A stretch of DNA of 64,000 nucleotides from Beggiatoa leptomitoformis. GTDB taxonomy: Bacteria > Pseudomonadota > Gammaproteobacteria > Beggiatoales > Beggiatoaceae. Of this stretch, positions 27,015-36,388 are shown in pieces. How positions within the stretch are numbered: the first letter of the stretch is position 1; each line of letters begins with the position of its first letter. The stretch lies in contig NZ_CP012373.2 in NCBI RefSeq assembly GCF_001305575.3, positions 1,054,001 through 1,118,000 of the forward strand. Reading direction: 5' to 3'. A program made the position numbers and the translations under genes. The notes under the pieces were generated by a model, which did not search any database, had not been told where the DNA came from, and was given only the letters and a program-made list of their open reading frames with translations.

Positions 27015-27638
27015 ATGATGGAGACTTCTTTTTTAGCCGTCGTTTTAACGTTCCCAACCGTTATTTTTACAATCTTATTGGGAATAATTCTGCTTTACTG
27101 GCTATTGGTTATTTTAGGCACGCTAGATATTGACTTTATTGATATTGATGAGTTGGATAGTTTTTTACAAACCATTCATAGCGGTTTCACTAATATCCCT
27201 TTCACCATTATATTTAGTTTGCTAGTGCTTTGTGCGTGGATAATTTCTGCAATAGCAACCCGTTATATTCTCTTGAGTATTGAATGGCATTTTGGGCAAT
27301 TTCTTGTAGGATTTGTGGTGTTATTACTCAGTATTTGGCTGGCTACTTATATAGCGGTTTACCTGATTATCCCATTACAGTCCTTTTTACCTAAAACAGA
27401 AACCGCCCATATTCTCAATGGACGAGGCTTGATAGGTAAAGTATGTGTCGTTACAACCGCGCAAGTGTCCACAACGGCAGGACAAGCAGAATATAACGAT
27501 GGTGGTGCGGGTTTAATCTTGACGGTTCGCACTATAAAACCCAGTGTTTTTTTAAAGAAAAAGGATAACGCGTTAATTATTGATTATGATGCTAATCATA
27601 ATCTTTATTATGTTGATTTTTATGATGATACGCTGTAA
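27015..27638 (+). CDS. YqiJ-like inner-membrane protein with C-terminal OB-fold
   Basis: 207 residues. There are three or four transmembrane segments: about 5-35, 62-90 and 95-125. A soluble C-terminal domain of about 75 residues (ILNGRGLIGKVCVVTTAQVS, then NALIIDYDANHNLYYVDF) has the small beta-rich OB-like pattern of the YqiJ/NfeD-type proteins. In enterobacteria YqiJ is encoded with the flotillin-like YqiK; here no flotillin gene is adjacent. It begins 15 bp after the sulfotransferase stop, so it may share its transcript. Two consecutive ATGs leave the start uncertain by one codon. Confidence 0.6.
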   Translation: MMETSFLAVVLTFPTVIFTILLGIILLYWLLVILGTLDIDFIDIDELDSFLQTIHSGFTNIPFTIIFSLLVLCAWIISAIATRYILLSIEWHFGQFLVGFVVLLLSIWLATYIAVYLIIPLQSFLPKTETAHILNGRGLIGKVCVVTTAQVSTTAGQAEYNDGGAGLILTVRTIKPSVFLKKKDNALIIDYDANHNLYYVDFYDDTL

Positions 27639-27656
27639 GTCTTTTTATCAAGACAT

Positions 27657-27684
27657 AACGGAGGAGGTTTTATCCTTCTCCGTT
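27657..27684. terminator. Hairpin between convergent YqiJ-like and cation efflux genes
   Basis: AACGGAGGAGG (27657-27667) pairs with CCTTCTCCGTT (27674-27684) with one G-T pair and a 6-base loop. There is no T tract. Confidence 0.45.
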
Positions 27685-27747
27685 TAAGGTTGGTTATCGT
27701 TGAGGTCATCACTCTCTATAACCAGATGGAATTTAACCAATTTATAA

Positions 27748-28662
27748 TTATTTTGTCATAAGATGGGTGAGTGTAAAGCCTGTCCGTTCTAATTCTGATT
27801 CAGGTTCGACATGTATCGTAACAATAGCCTGATGCAATGCCTTATCTAAGGCTTTTTCAATGCGCTCACAGATTAAATGTGCTTCCTGCACGGGCATGTC
27901 TGCTGATACAACTAAGTGAAATTCCACAAACGATAAATGCCCTGCACGACGAGTACGAATCTGATGTGCTTGTATCGCACCTTGCATTTCTGCACGAATA
28001 ATATCGTAAACGGGTTGTAACTCTCTATCGGACATACTTTCATCCATCAAACCACTCATGGAATTTCTTAATAAATGACTTCCCATCCATAAAATATTTA
28101 CAGCAACTAAAATGGCTAATAAGGGGTCTAACCACCACCATCCTGTAAGCCACGCTAAACCAATGCCAACTAATACACCAATAGAAGTAATAACATCGCT
28201 AAATATATGTAATCCATCTGCTTTTAATGCAGGCGAATAATGTTGGCGACTTTGCCAAATCAAATAAAAAGCCAATAGCGCATTAATGCCTGATGCGAAT
28301 AAGGAAACACTTAAACCAATGGTTAATCCTTCCAATGCAATGGGGGAAAATAAACGCGACCATGCTTCTAAAATAATTAAAATAGCGGCGATGATGATTA
28401 ATAAACCTTCAAAAATAGCCGAGAAATACTCCGCTTTTGTATGTCCATAAGGATGATTTTTATCAGGCGGATTATAAGCAACACGCAATGCTAATAAAGC
28501 GGCGGTTGCAGCGGCAATGTTTACAAAAGATTCCAACGCATCAGAATATAAAGCAATAGAACCTGTTAGCCAGTAGGCCAGCCATTTAAATCCTAAGACA
28601 AAACAGCCAACTAATAAGCTCAAAAAAGCAACGGATAATGGTGAAATATTGTTTTTTGTCAT
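27748..28662 (-). CDS. Cation diffusion facilitator (CDF/FieF-like) divalent metal efflux transporter
   Basis: 304 residues. Six transmembrane helices occupy the first 200 residues. The metal-site residues appear in YSDALESFVNIAAA (TM2) and LHIFSDVITSIGVLVG (TM5), each with Ser-Asp followed by a second polar position, and in the histidine-rich connection NPPDKNHPYGHTKAEYF. The cytoplasmic C-terminal domain at about 210-290 (HQIRTRRAGHLSFVEFHLVV) is the metallochaperone-like dimerisation module. It exports Zn, Fe or Mn against protons; the metal cannot be assigned. It is a single gene. Confidence 0.92.
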   Translation of the reverse strand: MTKNNISPLSVAFLSLLVGCFVLGFKWLAYWLTGSIALYSDALESFVNIAAATAALLALRVAYNPPDKNHPYGHTKAEYFSAIFEGLLIIIAAILIILEAWSRLFSPIALEGLTIGLSVSLFASGINALLAFYLIWQSRQHYSPALKADGLHIFSDVITSIGVLVGIGLAWLTGWWWLDPLLAILVAVNILWMGSHLLRNSMSGLMDESMSDRELQPVYDIIRAEMQGAIQAHQIRTRRAGHLSFVEFHLVVSADMPVQEAHLICERIEKALDKALHQAIVTIHVEPESELERTGFTLTHLMTK

Positions 28663-28902
28663 TATGATATGCTCAGTTAGGAGAAAAAATGAACTGTAAC
28701 ATATATGATAGGACTTAAATGTGAATTAACATGGTTTATAAGCGTGTAAAATGAAGACAAACAATGGAGGCTACCATTCAATGCCGTGTTGTTGTCTGCT
28801 TACGATTTAAGTCTGAACGCGCATTGGCAGATAAAAGCATTTATTTTCTTATTTGTTAATTTTCAAATACGGGTAATTCTGCGAACTTTGATACAGATAG
28901 AC

Positions 28903-30339
28903 TTAACCGACTGCCCGATGAATGCCAAGTTTTATCATTCGAGAACGTAATGTATTAGGGTGAATATCTAGCAGTGCTGCAGCACCTTTTTCGCCCGCGA
29001 TTGTGCCATGTGTGACGGTTAAAGCGTGCAAGATATGACGGCGTTCTGCTTCTGCAAGGGTAATAATTTCTGCTGGGTTTTCTACAACAGGTGGAGCAGG
29101 ATGCAATAAAAAATCATCAACCGTTAAAAGTGTCGATTGCGCAACAATTACCGCCCGTTCCAGTGCATTTTGCAATTCTCGAATATTACCGTGCCAATAG
29201 GCTTGTTGTAAGGTCGTTAATGCTTCTTGGTTAATCGCACAACTGTTTTTACCAAATTTTTTCGCGGCTTTGCCTAAAAAATAGCGGATTAATAAGGGAA
29301 TATCATCGCGTCTTTCCCGTAATGGGGGGATATATAAGGGGAAAACGGTAAGCCGATAAAATAAGTCTTGGCGAAATGTGCCTGCATGAATGAGTTGTGT
29401 CACGTCTCTATTGGTTGCGGCAATAATGCGGACATCCACTTTTAGCGTATGACTACTGCCAACCCGTTCAAACTCTTGTTCTTGTAAAACACGTAATAAT
29501 TTTACTTGTGTTTCTAGCGGTAACTCGGCTATTTCATCTAAAAATAAAGTTCCTCCATCCGCTAGTTCAAAACGTCCAATCCGTTGATGTAATGCCCCTG
29601 TAAATGCCCCTTTTTCATGTCCAAATAATTCGCTATCCACTAAACTGTGGGCAATAGCGGCACAATTGACTTTAATGAGGGGTTTATCTTTGCGTTGACT
29701 GCGATTATGTATAGCACGCGCAATCAGTTCCTTGCCTGTACCGCTTTCACCTTGAATTAAAACACTGGCATCTGTTGGCGCGACTTGTGACACTTGACGC
29801 AATACTTTTTGTAAAGGTGCGCTGTGTCCAATAATTTCTTCAAAGTTATGTTCTGTATTGATTTCTTCACGTAAATAATGATTTTCTGCTTGTAATTGTT
29901 CTTTAAGATGTTGTACTTCAGCAAGGGTTTGATGTAGGCGTAATTCCGCACAACGGCGTTCTGTAATATCTTGAAAAACAACAACTGCACCAATGACTTT
30001 ATCACCATCATAAACGGGGGTGCTGGTATAATCTACAGGAAAACACGTGCCGTTTTTGCGCCAAAAAACTTCATTATCGCCATGATGAATCAAGCCATCG
30101 CGAATCGCCATGTAAATTGGACATTCCTCGCGTGAATAGGGTGAACCGTCGGCATGGCTATGATGGTGCATATCATGAATGGGCTTGCCAATAATTTCCT
30201 CTAATGACCAACCTATCATTTTTAATGCGGCAGGATTGATAAAGGTTGCGTTGCCAATACTGTCTAAACCAAAAATACCTTCTCCTGCGGCAAGTAGGAT
30301 GCTGTCATGTTGGAGTTGTTTTAGGCGAGGGTTGGACAT
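28903..30339 (-). CDS. Sigma-54-dependent transcriptional activator with PAS sensor
   Basis: 478 residues. An N-terminal PAS domain (about 10-130, GIFGLDSIGNATFINPAALK to VVVFQDITERR) is joined by a coiled coil (LKEQLQAENHYLREEI) to an AAA+ domain with Walker A GESGTGKELIARAIH, the sigma-54 contact loop EKGAFTGALHQR and Walker B GGTLFLDEIAELPL. The C-terminal Fis-type HTH is at about 435-475. PAS may bind heme, flavin or a small ligand; the cysteine in REECPIYMAI is notable but not diagnostic. The activator has no adjacent kinase and is divergent from a hydroxylase gene. No -24/-12 promoter was found nearby. Confidence 0.93.
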   Translation of the reverse strand: MSNPRLKQLQHDSILLAAGEGIFGLDSIGNATFINPAALKMIGWSLEEIIGKPIHDMHHHSHADGSPYSREECPIYMAIRDGLIHHGDNEVFWRKNGTCFPVDYTSTPVYDGDKVIGAVVVFQDITERRCAELRLHQTLAEVQHLKEQLQAENHYLREEINTEHNFEEIIGHSAPLQKVLRQVSQVAPTDASVLIQGESGTGKELIARAIHNRSQRKDKPLIKVNCAAIAHSLVDSELFGHEKGAFTGALHQRIGRFELADGGTLFLDEIAELPLETQVKLLRVLQEQEFERVGSSHTLKVDVRIIAATNRDVTQLIHAGTFRQDLFYRLTVFPLYIPPLRERRDDIPLLIRYFLGKAAKKFGKNSCAINQEALTTLQQAYWHGNIRELQNALERAVIVAQSTLLTVDDFLLHPAPPVVENPAEIITLAEAERRHILHALTVTHGTIAGEKGAAALLDIHPNTLRSRMIKLGIHRAVG

Positions 30340-30556
30340 AGTTATTGTTGGGTTAAGAGAAATAGAAGGCTATTTTAACAAGGTGAGGGGGAAATTATAG
30401 TGATATAGTCAAACTCAACAGCTTGTCTAAATCCAAACCCACCAAATTTCTAAACACGAAAGCATTATGAGACCACTTGTAAAAGTAGCAAGGCTAACGT
30501 GGAAGATTATTGCGCTGTCTTATCAATAGGCCTAAACTTAATTTATTAATTTAATA

Positions 30557-31786
30557 GTGAATTTCTCTATGAAACGAGTAGCTGATTTTGATGTTATTGT
30601 CGTTGGGAGTGGCATTGTTGGCTCAACACTGGCATGTGCTTTGTTAGACGCTGGCTTAACCATCGCGTTGGTAGAAGCTAATTCTGAAACAGAAATAGAT
30701 ACCAGCACACCAGACTTGCGGACATTTGCCATCACACGTGCATCAGAGCGAATTTTTCAGCAATTGGGTGTGTGGCGAACAATGCAGGCCTTACGTGTTA
30801 GTCCTTTTCAATCCATGTATGTTTGGGATGCGAATGGCTCGGGTAAAATTCATTTCGATTGCACGCAAATTGTTGAACCTGTTTTAGGTCATATTGTTGA
30901 ACAGTCTGTTATTCGCGCAGCATTGCATCAGCAGTTGATGACTTATACAAATTTACAATGGTTTCGTCCCGCAAAGGTCACGGACTTGGCTTTTACACAA
31001 CATACAGCACAAATTACATTAGATTCAAAAACCTATTTACAGGCTCGTTTATTGGTTAGTGCTGAAGGTTCACAGTCTTCAATCCGTACCTTTGCAGGTA
31101 TTCCTTATTATATTCAAGAGTATGGGCAGCAAGCCATTGTTGCAAATATTCAAACCGAACATTCACATCAACACACTGCATGGCAACGATTTTTAACGGA
31201 TGGTGTGTTAGCGTTCTTACCTTTGTTAGACGAACATACTTGCTCTATTGTCTATAGCATACCAACACCTAAAGTAAATCAACTACTTGCTTTATCAAGC
31301 GATGAGTTTATAAGTCATTTATCGGAGGCTTTTTCGCATCGCTTAGGTGATGTACAAGCCAGTAGTGAGCGGCTGGCTTTTCCTTTACAACGTCGCCATG
31401 CACAACATTATGTACAAGCGCGTCTTGCACTGGTTGGAGATGCAGCCCATACCATTCATCCATTAGCAGGACAAGGCGTAAATTTAGGTTTATTAGACGC
31501 AGCGACACTCGCCGAAGTGGTTATCAATGCGTATCGAGCAGGACATGATATTGGAGAATATGCCCTGTTGCGTCATTATGAACGTTGGCGTAAGGGGGAT
31601 AATGTTGCGATGATGTTGGCAATGGATGGCTTTAAACACTTGTTTAATACACAAACACGTCCTTTGCAATGGTTACGCAGTCAAGGATTAAATTTAACCA
31701 ATTCATTAAGTCCTGTGAAGGCGTTATTAATGCGTCAAGCAATGGGTTTAACAGGTGATTTACCTAAATTGGCGAAAGTATCATGA
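30557..31786 (+). CDS. UbiH/UbiF/UbiI-family FAD-dependent ubiquinone-ring hydroxylase
   Basis: 409 residues. The FAD dinucleotide fold is VIVVGSGIVGSTLACALLDA at about 9-28. The DG-type motif is RLLVSAEGSQSSIRTFAGI, and the ribityl-binding GDAAHTIHPLAGQGVNLGLLDA block at about 294-315 is characteristic of the UbiH/COQ6 group. It would insert a hydroxyl into the ubiquinone precursor ring. Which of UbiH, UbiF or UbiI it represents cannot be decided from sequence alone. The SD-like sequence before the ATG is weak. It is followed 87 bp downstream by a TauE-type transporter on the same strand. Confidence 0.9.
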   Translation: MNFSMKRVADFDVIVVGSGIVGSTLACALLDAGLTIALVEANSETEIDTSTPDLRTFAITRASERIFQQLGVWRTMQALRVSPFQSMYVWDANGSGKIHFDCTQIVEPVLGHIVEQSVIRAALHQQLMTYTNLQWFRPAKVTDLAFTQHTAQITLDSKTYLQARLLVSAEGSQSSIRTFAGIPYYIQEYGQQAIVANIQTEHSHQHTAWQRFLTDGVLAFLPLLDEHTCSIVYSIPTPKVNQLLALSSDEFISHLSEAFSHRLGDVQASSERLAFPLQRRHAQHYVQARLALVGDAAHTIHPLAGQGVNLGLLDAATLAEVVINAYRAGHDIGEYALLRHYERWRKGDNVAMMLAMDGFKHLFNTQTRPLQWLRSQGLNLTNSLSPVKALLMRQAMGLTGDLPKLAKVS

Positions 31787-31873
31787 ACCAGCTTATGATT
31801 GTTTAATCAAGATTTCAGTCCCTATTCAGTTTTATTTTTAAATAGTTATTACAATCAATAAGGAATAAAGCCA

Positions 31874-32662
31874 TTGGAAATTATTAGTTTACTCGCATTA
31901 GGCGTTATTGCAGGTATTCTGGCGGGCTTATTGGGGGTTGGGGGCGGTGTGGTGATTGTCCCCGGATTAATGTGGATTTTTCATTACTATCCTGAATTAC
32001 CCAGTAGTCACTTGATGCACATTGCAGTCGGCACGTCGTTAGCGACGATTGTTATTACCTCGCTCTCTTCTATTTATGCCCATCATAAACGCGGTGCAGT
32101 CATTTGGGCGATAGTGATTAAACTGACCCCCGGTATTATCGTTGGCGCGTTAATTGGTGCATTTATCGCGGATACACTCTCTAGTGATACGTTAAAAAAG
32201 ATATTTGCCGTTTTCTTACTTTTTGTGTCGATTCAACTTGGTTTTGGCGCACGCCCAGCACCTTCACATAAACTACCCAGTTGGTTGGGGAGTTCTCTTG
32301 TTGGTAGCGTTATTGGTGTTGTTTCCTCATTGGTTGGCATTGGTGGCGGGTCATTAACCGTGCCTTTTCTGGTGTGGTGCAATATTAGTATTCGTAATGC
32401 TGTTGCAAGCTCGGCAGCCTGTGGCTTCCCCATTGCCGTTGCGGGAGCGATAGGCTTTATGATAACGGGCTGGAATACAGAAGGGTTGCCAACAGGGAGC
32501 ATAGGCTATGTATATCTGCCGATTTTTATAACCATTGCCATTACAAGTATGTTATTCGCACCTTTAGGGGCAAAACTTGCGCATAGCGTACCAATGCGCG
32601 CCCTGCAAATTTTTTTCGCCCTCTTTTTAGCGGTTATGTCAGTTAAGCTATTATTTAGTTGA
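31874..32662 (+). CDS. TauE/SafE-family sulfite/organosulfonate exporter-like permease
   Basis: 262 residues. The start is a TTG at 31874 with AAGGA 9 bases upstream; no ATG is suitable. About eight transmembrane helices are arranged as two four-helix repeats, each opening with a glycine-rich helix: LLGVGGGVVIVPGLMWIF near 20 and VSSLVGIGGGSLTVPFLVW near 145. This internal repeat is diagnostic of the family. Members export sulfite, sulfoacetate or related anions; a sulfur role would fit a sulfur-oxidising host but is not shown. It ends in a bidirectional terminator. Confidence 0.9.
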   Translation: MEIISLLALGVIAGILAGLLGVGGGVVIVPGLMWIFHYYPELPSSHLMHIAVGTSLATIVITSLSSIYAHHKRGAVIWAIVIKLTPGIIVGALIGAFIADTLSSDTLKKIFAVFLLFVSIQLGFGARPAPSHKLPSWLGSSLVGSVIGVVSSLVGIGGGSLTVPFLVWCNISIRNAVASSAACGFPIAVAGAIGFMITGWNTEGLPTGSIGYVYLPIFITIAITSMLFAPLGAKLAHSVPMRALQIFFALFLAVMSVKLLFS

Positions 32663-32669
32663 GTGATTA

Positions 32670-32716
32670 AAACAGGATTAACAAGGTTGAGCATAGTCCC
32701 CACATTAATCCTGTTT
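32670..32716. terminator. Bidirectional terminator-like hairpin between the TauE gene and the propeller protein gene
   Basis: AAACAGGATTAA (32670-32681) and TTAATCCTGTTT (32705-32716) are perfect 12-bp inverted arms with a 23-base loop, in the 63-bp gap between convergent genes. Confidence 0.6.
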
Positions 32717-32725
32717 CCAATCGCT

Positions 32726-34681
32726 TTACAACGGGCTTTCAGTAATTAAGGCAAATGTGACTTGCCCTTGATTATTCCATGTATTGAATAACTGATTATC
32801 TTCAGTAATACCAAAAACATTGGCTTCAACGCCCCGTATTTCGTTAGAAATTAAATAAGGTTGTAACGCAACACCCCAATCAGGAATATTTTCAACCTGC
32901 CATTTTTCTTGATAAAAAATATGGGCTAACCGACCGTCAGAATTGACCGCGAACAAACCTTTATCATTTGCAACCAGAGAATCAGCTTGCACAGTGCCAA
33001 TTTCGGTTAAAAAGCCAAACTGAATTATGCCCGCGCTGTCTAACCACGTATTAAACACTTCACCTGCGCGAGTCACGCCATAAATCTTACCTTTGACATC
33101 TTCTTCACCTTGAATCAGACGGACAATATCCAACGCATCTGTTGCTAACATTGTAAATGCCCAACCGGTTGCCGTTTGATAAATCCAGATTAATTGCCCT
33201 GCCTGTGTCACTGCAAAAAGACCACTATCTAACCGCCCTAACGCCAACAAACCCACTTTAAGCAATGGAATATTATGGATTTTTTGCAGACTAATATGGG
33301 TTGTTGTTCCCGTAATAGAGAACAAACTGCCTTGCTCAGTTATGGCAAATAAACCTTGTTTTCTATCGCTAACTAAAGGACTGCGTAATTTACCATCAGG
33401 ACTGGCAACTGTTTCCGTAAGCCATTTATTTTGCTGTATATCATAATAAGCATGAAACAATTCCCCTGCCGTTGTAATCGCAAATCCACCATTCTCATTA
33501 GCTGCTAATGAAGGTGCTTGTAAATCTTGTCGTTCACTGACCAACCCTGCTTGTATGCTTTGCCCATCTATCCACGTATTTAATAATTGTCCTTGCTGAT
33601 TAATGGCATACACTTTTGCATAACTATTTGGCTCTGCCTGCGTAATCGCAATGACCCGTCCAATAACACCTGTAACAGGGGTCAACTGCCAACCATCGGT
33701 ATATTTTGCGTGTAATAATCCGCCTGCGCTGGTAATCGCAAATAAACCACTGTCTTGTGCTGCTAAGGACATCGGTGGACAAGTGCTACATGTCGTTATT
33801 AATGCATCGGGTTGTGTGGGGTCTGGTTCTACGGTTGTATCAAGCAATTGCCAATCCACGCCCATAAAAACCAACTGTTGCAATTGATTATTTGCATTAT
33901 AAAAAGTAATGTCATCCTGCCCATCTGCATTTGTATCGCTAACCGTCAACTGTGCGCGATATTGCCATAACAAACTGCTATCTTCCCCTGTTTGAACCCA
34001 ATAAGGCGACCAATTACCCGCAGTAAATCGCCATAAACTCAGGGTTGTTTTATCAAATTGCAGTAAATCGTCCTGTTTATCCCCGTCAAAATCACCAATA
34101 TACAAATATTCCACATTTTCCAACGTAGGATAGGCTTTAATCTTAATTTGCAAAGGATGATTCCCATTAAAAATCACGGTTCCATCGGATAAACGATAAC
34201 CAAAAAAGATATTTAATGTCCCTGTTGCGAAAAATTTATCTTGATAAATAGAAAATAACCATTCACTTTCCAATTTTTTATCAATGGTTTGTGGTATTAA
34301 CGTGGGTATTTTTTTATCCCATTCTTCAACATGCCCTGCCTGATTAATTACAAACCCTGTTTCGAAATCTGTCTCTGATTGATATTCTGCAAAAACAAGC
34401 CCTTCTACTATATTGCCAAGTTGTGCAGTATCAACTGCTACTTTTCCTTTAATTTCAATACTATCAGCGAGGCTAACCGTAATTGTATTTTGAGTAATAA
34501 CCTGTTCGTTGACAACAATACGCCCCCAAAAATGGTCAGTTGCACTAGACAACTGCCCCTCTGCTGATACAAGCGTACCCTGTTCTAAATCTATCCAATC
34601 CGTTGTATCAACTGCATAAGTCATTACAGAGATACCCAAGAAAAACAACCCTACTGTTACAGATAATGATAAATATTTCAT
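32726..34681 (-). CDS. Exported protein with FG-GAP-like segment and eight beta-propeller-type repeats
   Basis: 651 residues. It has a signal peptide at 1-23 (ending VMTYAVD). An N-terminal beta-rich domain is followed by two FG-GAP-like calcium motifs (YIGDFDGDKQDDLLQFD and SDTNADGQDDITFYN) at about 195-275. From about 300 to the end there are eight blades, each with a core such as GLFAITSAGGLLHAKY, KVYAINQQGQLLNTW, GGFAITTAGELFHAYY, GLFAVTQAGQLIWIY or KIYGVTRAGEVFNTW. They alternate between an 'FAIT...H..Y' and a 'Y.I...NTW' version, suggesting paired blades. It is probably periplasmic or secreted. No enzymatic residues were recognised. Single gene. Confidence 0.75.
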   Translation of the reverse strand: MKYLSLSVTVGLFFLGISVMTYAVDTTDWIDLEQGTLVSAEGQLSSATDHFWGRIVVNEQVITQNTITVSLADSIEIKGKVAVDTAQLGNIVEGLVFAEYQSETDFETGFVINQAGHVEEWDKKIPTLIPQTIDKKLESEWLFSIYQDKFFATGTLNIFFGYRLSDGTVIFNGNHPLQIKIKAYPTLENVEYLYIGDFDGDKQDDLLQFDKTTLSLWRFTAGNWSPYWVQTGEDSSLLWQYRAQLTVSDTNADGQDDITFYNANNQLQQLVFMGVDWQLLDTTVEPDPTQPDALITTCSTCPPMSLAAQDSGLFAITSAGGLLHAKYTDGWQLTPVTGVIGRVIAITQAEPNSYAKVYAINQQGQLLNTWIDGQSIQAGLVSERQDLQAPSLAANENGGFAITTAGELFHAYYDIQQNKWLTETVASPDGKLRSPLVSDRKQGLFAITEQGSLFSITGTTTHISLQKIHNIPLLKVGLLALGRLDSGLFAVTQAGQLIWIYQTATGWAFTMLATDALDIVRLIQGEEDVKGKIYGVTRAGEVFNTWLDSAGIIQFGFLTEIGTVQADSLVANDKGLFAVNSDGRLAHIFYQEKWQVENIPDWGVALQPYLISNEIRGVEANVFGITEDNQLFNTWNNQGQVTFALITESPL

Positions 34682-34997
34682 ACTCTTTCTTCAAACTTTA
34701 GTGGTTTAATAAGGAAATCACTCAGCCTACTGCGATAGGCAACCTAAGAATTCAAGCATAATATATTGAAAAATAGTTATTATATTTGATATAACTAACG
34801 CGCGTTTGACATTTCTTGTTCCTATTTTTGATAGTATTAAACAAGTAAGGGCAATGCGTTCCCTTTCCCTTTCCCCTTTTCTTTTTTATTACTACGCTCG
34901 TTTTTAATTATCAACCATACGTCATCGTTAAAATAAGCATTACACGTAAATTGCTAGAAAAAAACGATACATTAATTCCCCTATAGATTCCCTATTT
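34682..34997. other. Intergenic region upstream of the ExeA-type ATPase gene
   Basis: 316 bp between divergent genes. One plausible promoter toward the ATPase gene is TTGACA (34806-34811) with GATAGT (34830-34835) and an 18-base spacer. A pyrimidine-rich stretch (ccctttccctttcccc, near 34861) follows it. Nothing else was recognised. Confidence 0.35.
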
Positions 34998-36296
34998 ATG
35001 TATTACGAACATTTTGGTTTACACGCGCCTCCTTTTAAAATCACCCCTGATATACACTTATTTTATGCAGGCAGTAAACGCGGATTGGTCTTAGAAGCCT
35101 TGATATACGCGATAAAAACAGGAGAAGGGATTGTTAAAGTCGTGGGTGAAGTTGGTAGCGGAAAAACCATGCTTTGCCGTATGTTAGAAACTAAATTGCC
35201 CCCGCATATCGACGTTGTTTATCTTGCGAATCCACATATTTCACCCGAGATGGTATTACACGCGATTGCGTTTGAAATGCGTCTAGCCGTCAGTACAGAC
35301 GACAACCGCCTACACGTCATGCACGCCTTACATGCCGCACTATTAGAAAAACACGCAAATCATCGGCAAGTTGTCGTTTTTATTGAAGAGGCGCAAGCAA
35401 TGCCTTTAGACACATTAGAAGAAATTCGCCTGCTAACAAACTTAGAAACCAACCGCGATAAACTCTTGCAAATGGTGTTATTTGGACAACCCGAGTTAGA
35501 TATTAACCTAGCTAAATCGCATGTTAGACAATTAAAAGAACGGATTACACACAATTTTCATCTTGAACCGTTTACAAAACAAGATATTGAAAACTATTTA
35601 TATTTTAGAATGCAAGCCGTTGGGTATCGCGGGCTACCCGTTTTTGATAAACCTGCAATCAAAACATTACATCTAATTTCACAAGGACTGATACGACGCG
35701 TTAATATTTTGGCGGATAAGGCCTTACTCATCGCTTTTATGGATAACACCCATTTTGTGCATAAAAAACACATTCTCCATGCCGCACAAGATAGCCATTT
35801 TACAATTCCTTACACCTGTCATTTACCCGCCAAATTACTGATTTTTTTCCTATTTGCATTATTCATGGCAATTATCTTGTCGCCACAAAATCAATGGTTA
35901 AACACACAATTGCAACACCTTTTAATAGAAAACCAAACAAAAACAATCCACCTACCCGTTACAAACCCACAGCCCATCAATAACACCTTTATACAACAAC
36001 GTCTTGCTGCAACACAAACGTGGCTACAACAAGTTAATTCACAGCATTACACAATACAACTTTTGCAAATAAATGCGGATAAACTTGAAGCCGTAGCACG
36101 TTTTTTATATTTGCCAGAAGTACAAGCCTTACAACAACCGCTATTTATTATCAAAACGACACTGGGCTGGATACTCACTTATGGCGAATTTACCGACGAA
36201 GCTCAAGCCAGCGCGCAACTAAAAACCCTGCCTGAGCGACTACAACGTAATAAACCATTTATTCGACGCATGGAAAACCTTAAACCACACGAATAA
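34998..36296 (+). CDS. ExeA/GspA-type AAA+ ATPase with transmembrane helix and SPOR-like C-terminus
   Basis: 432 residues. It opens with the ExeA signature MYYEHFGLHAPPFKITPD. The Walker A loop is VGEVGSGKTMLCRML at about 47-61, and Walker B is QVVVFIEEAQAMP at about 123-135. A single transmembrane helix follows at about 277-296 (LLIFFLFALFMAIILS). The C-terminal 80 residues (HYTIQLLQINADKLEAVARF to FTDEAQASAQLKTLP) have a SPOR/DamX-like pattern for peptidoglycan binding. ExeA proteins help pass secretin or pilus parts through the cell wall. No secretion genes are adjacent. An IS5-family element is inserted 22 bp after the stop. Confidence 0.85.
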   Translation: MYYEHFGLHAPPFKITPDIHLFYAGSKRGLVLEALIYAIKTGEGIVKVVGEVGSGKTMLCRMLETKLPPHIDVVYLANPHISPEMVLHAIAFEMRLAVSTDDNRLHVMHALHAALLEKHANHRQVVVFIEEAQAMPLDTLEEIRLLTNLETNRDKLLQMVLFGQPELDINLAKSHVRQLKERITHNFHLEPFTKQDIENYLYFRMQAVGYRGLPVFDKPAIKTLHLISQGLIRRVNILADKALLIAFMDNTHFVHKKHILHAAQDSHFTIPYTCHLPAKLLIFFLFALFMAIILSPQNQWLNTQLQHLLIENQTKTIHLPVTNPQPINNTFIQQRLAATQTWLQQVNSQHYTIQLLQINADKLEAVARFLYLPEVQALQQPLFIIKTTLGWILTYGEFTDEAQASAQLKTLPERLQRNKPFIRRMENLKPHE

Positions 36297-36388
36297 AATT
36301 TAATTTTAATTAACCTTAGGGCGTGTCATCAAATAGTAAAAAATGTTATATTATAATCATATACCCAGATATCGCCAAGGATAAAACA

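Noticed and set aside
34861-34885. Pyrimidine-rich repeat (ccctttccctttcccc) as a regulatory or structural element
   Set aside because: It is short, on one strand, and without a partner; simple-sequence drift is enough to explain it.
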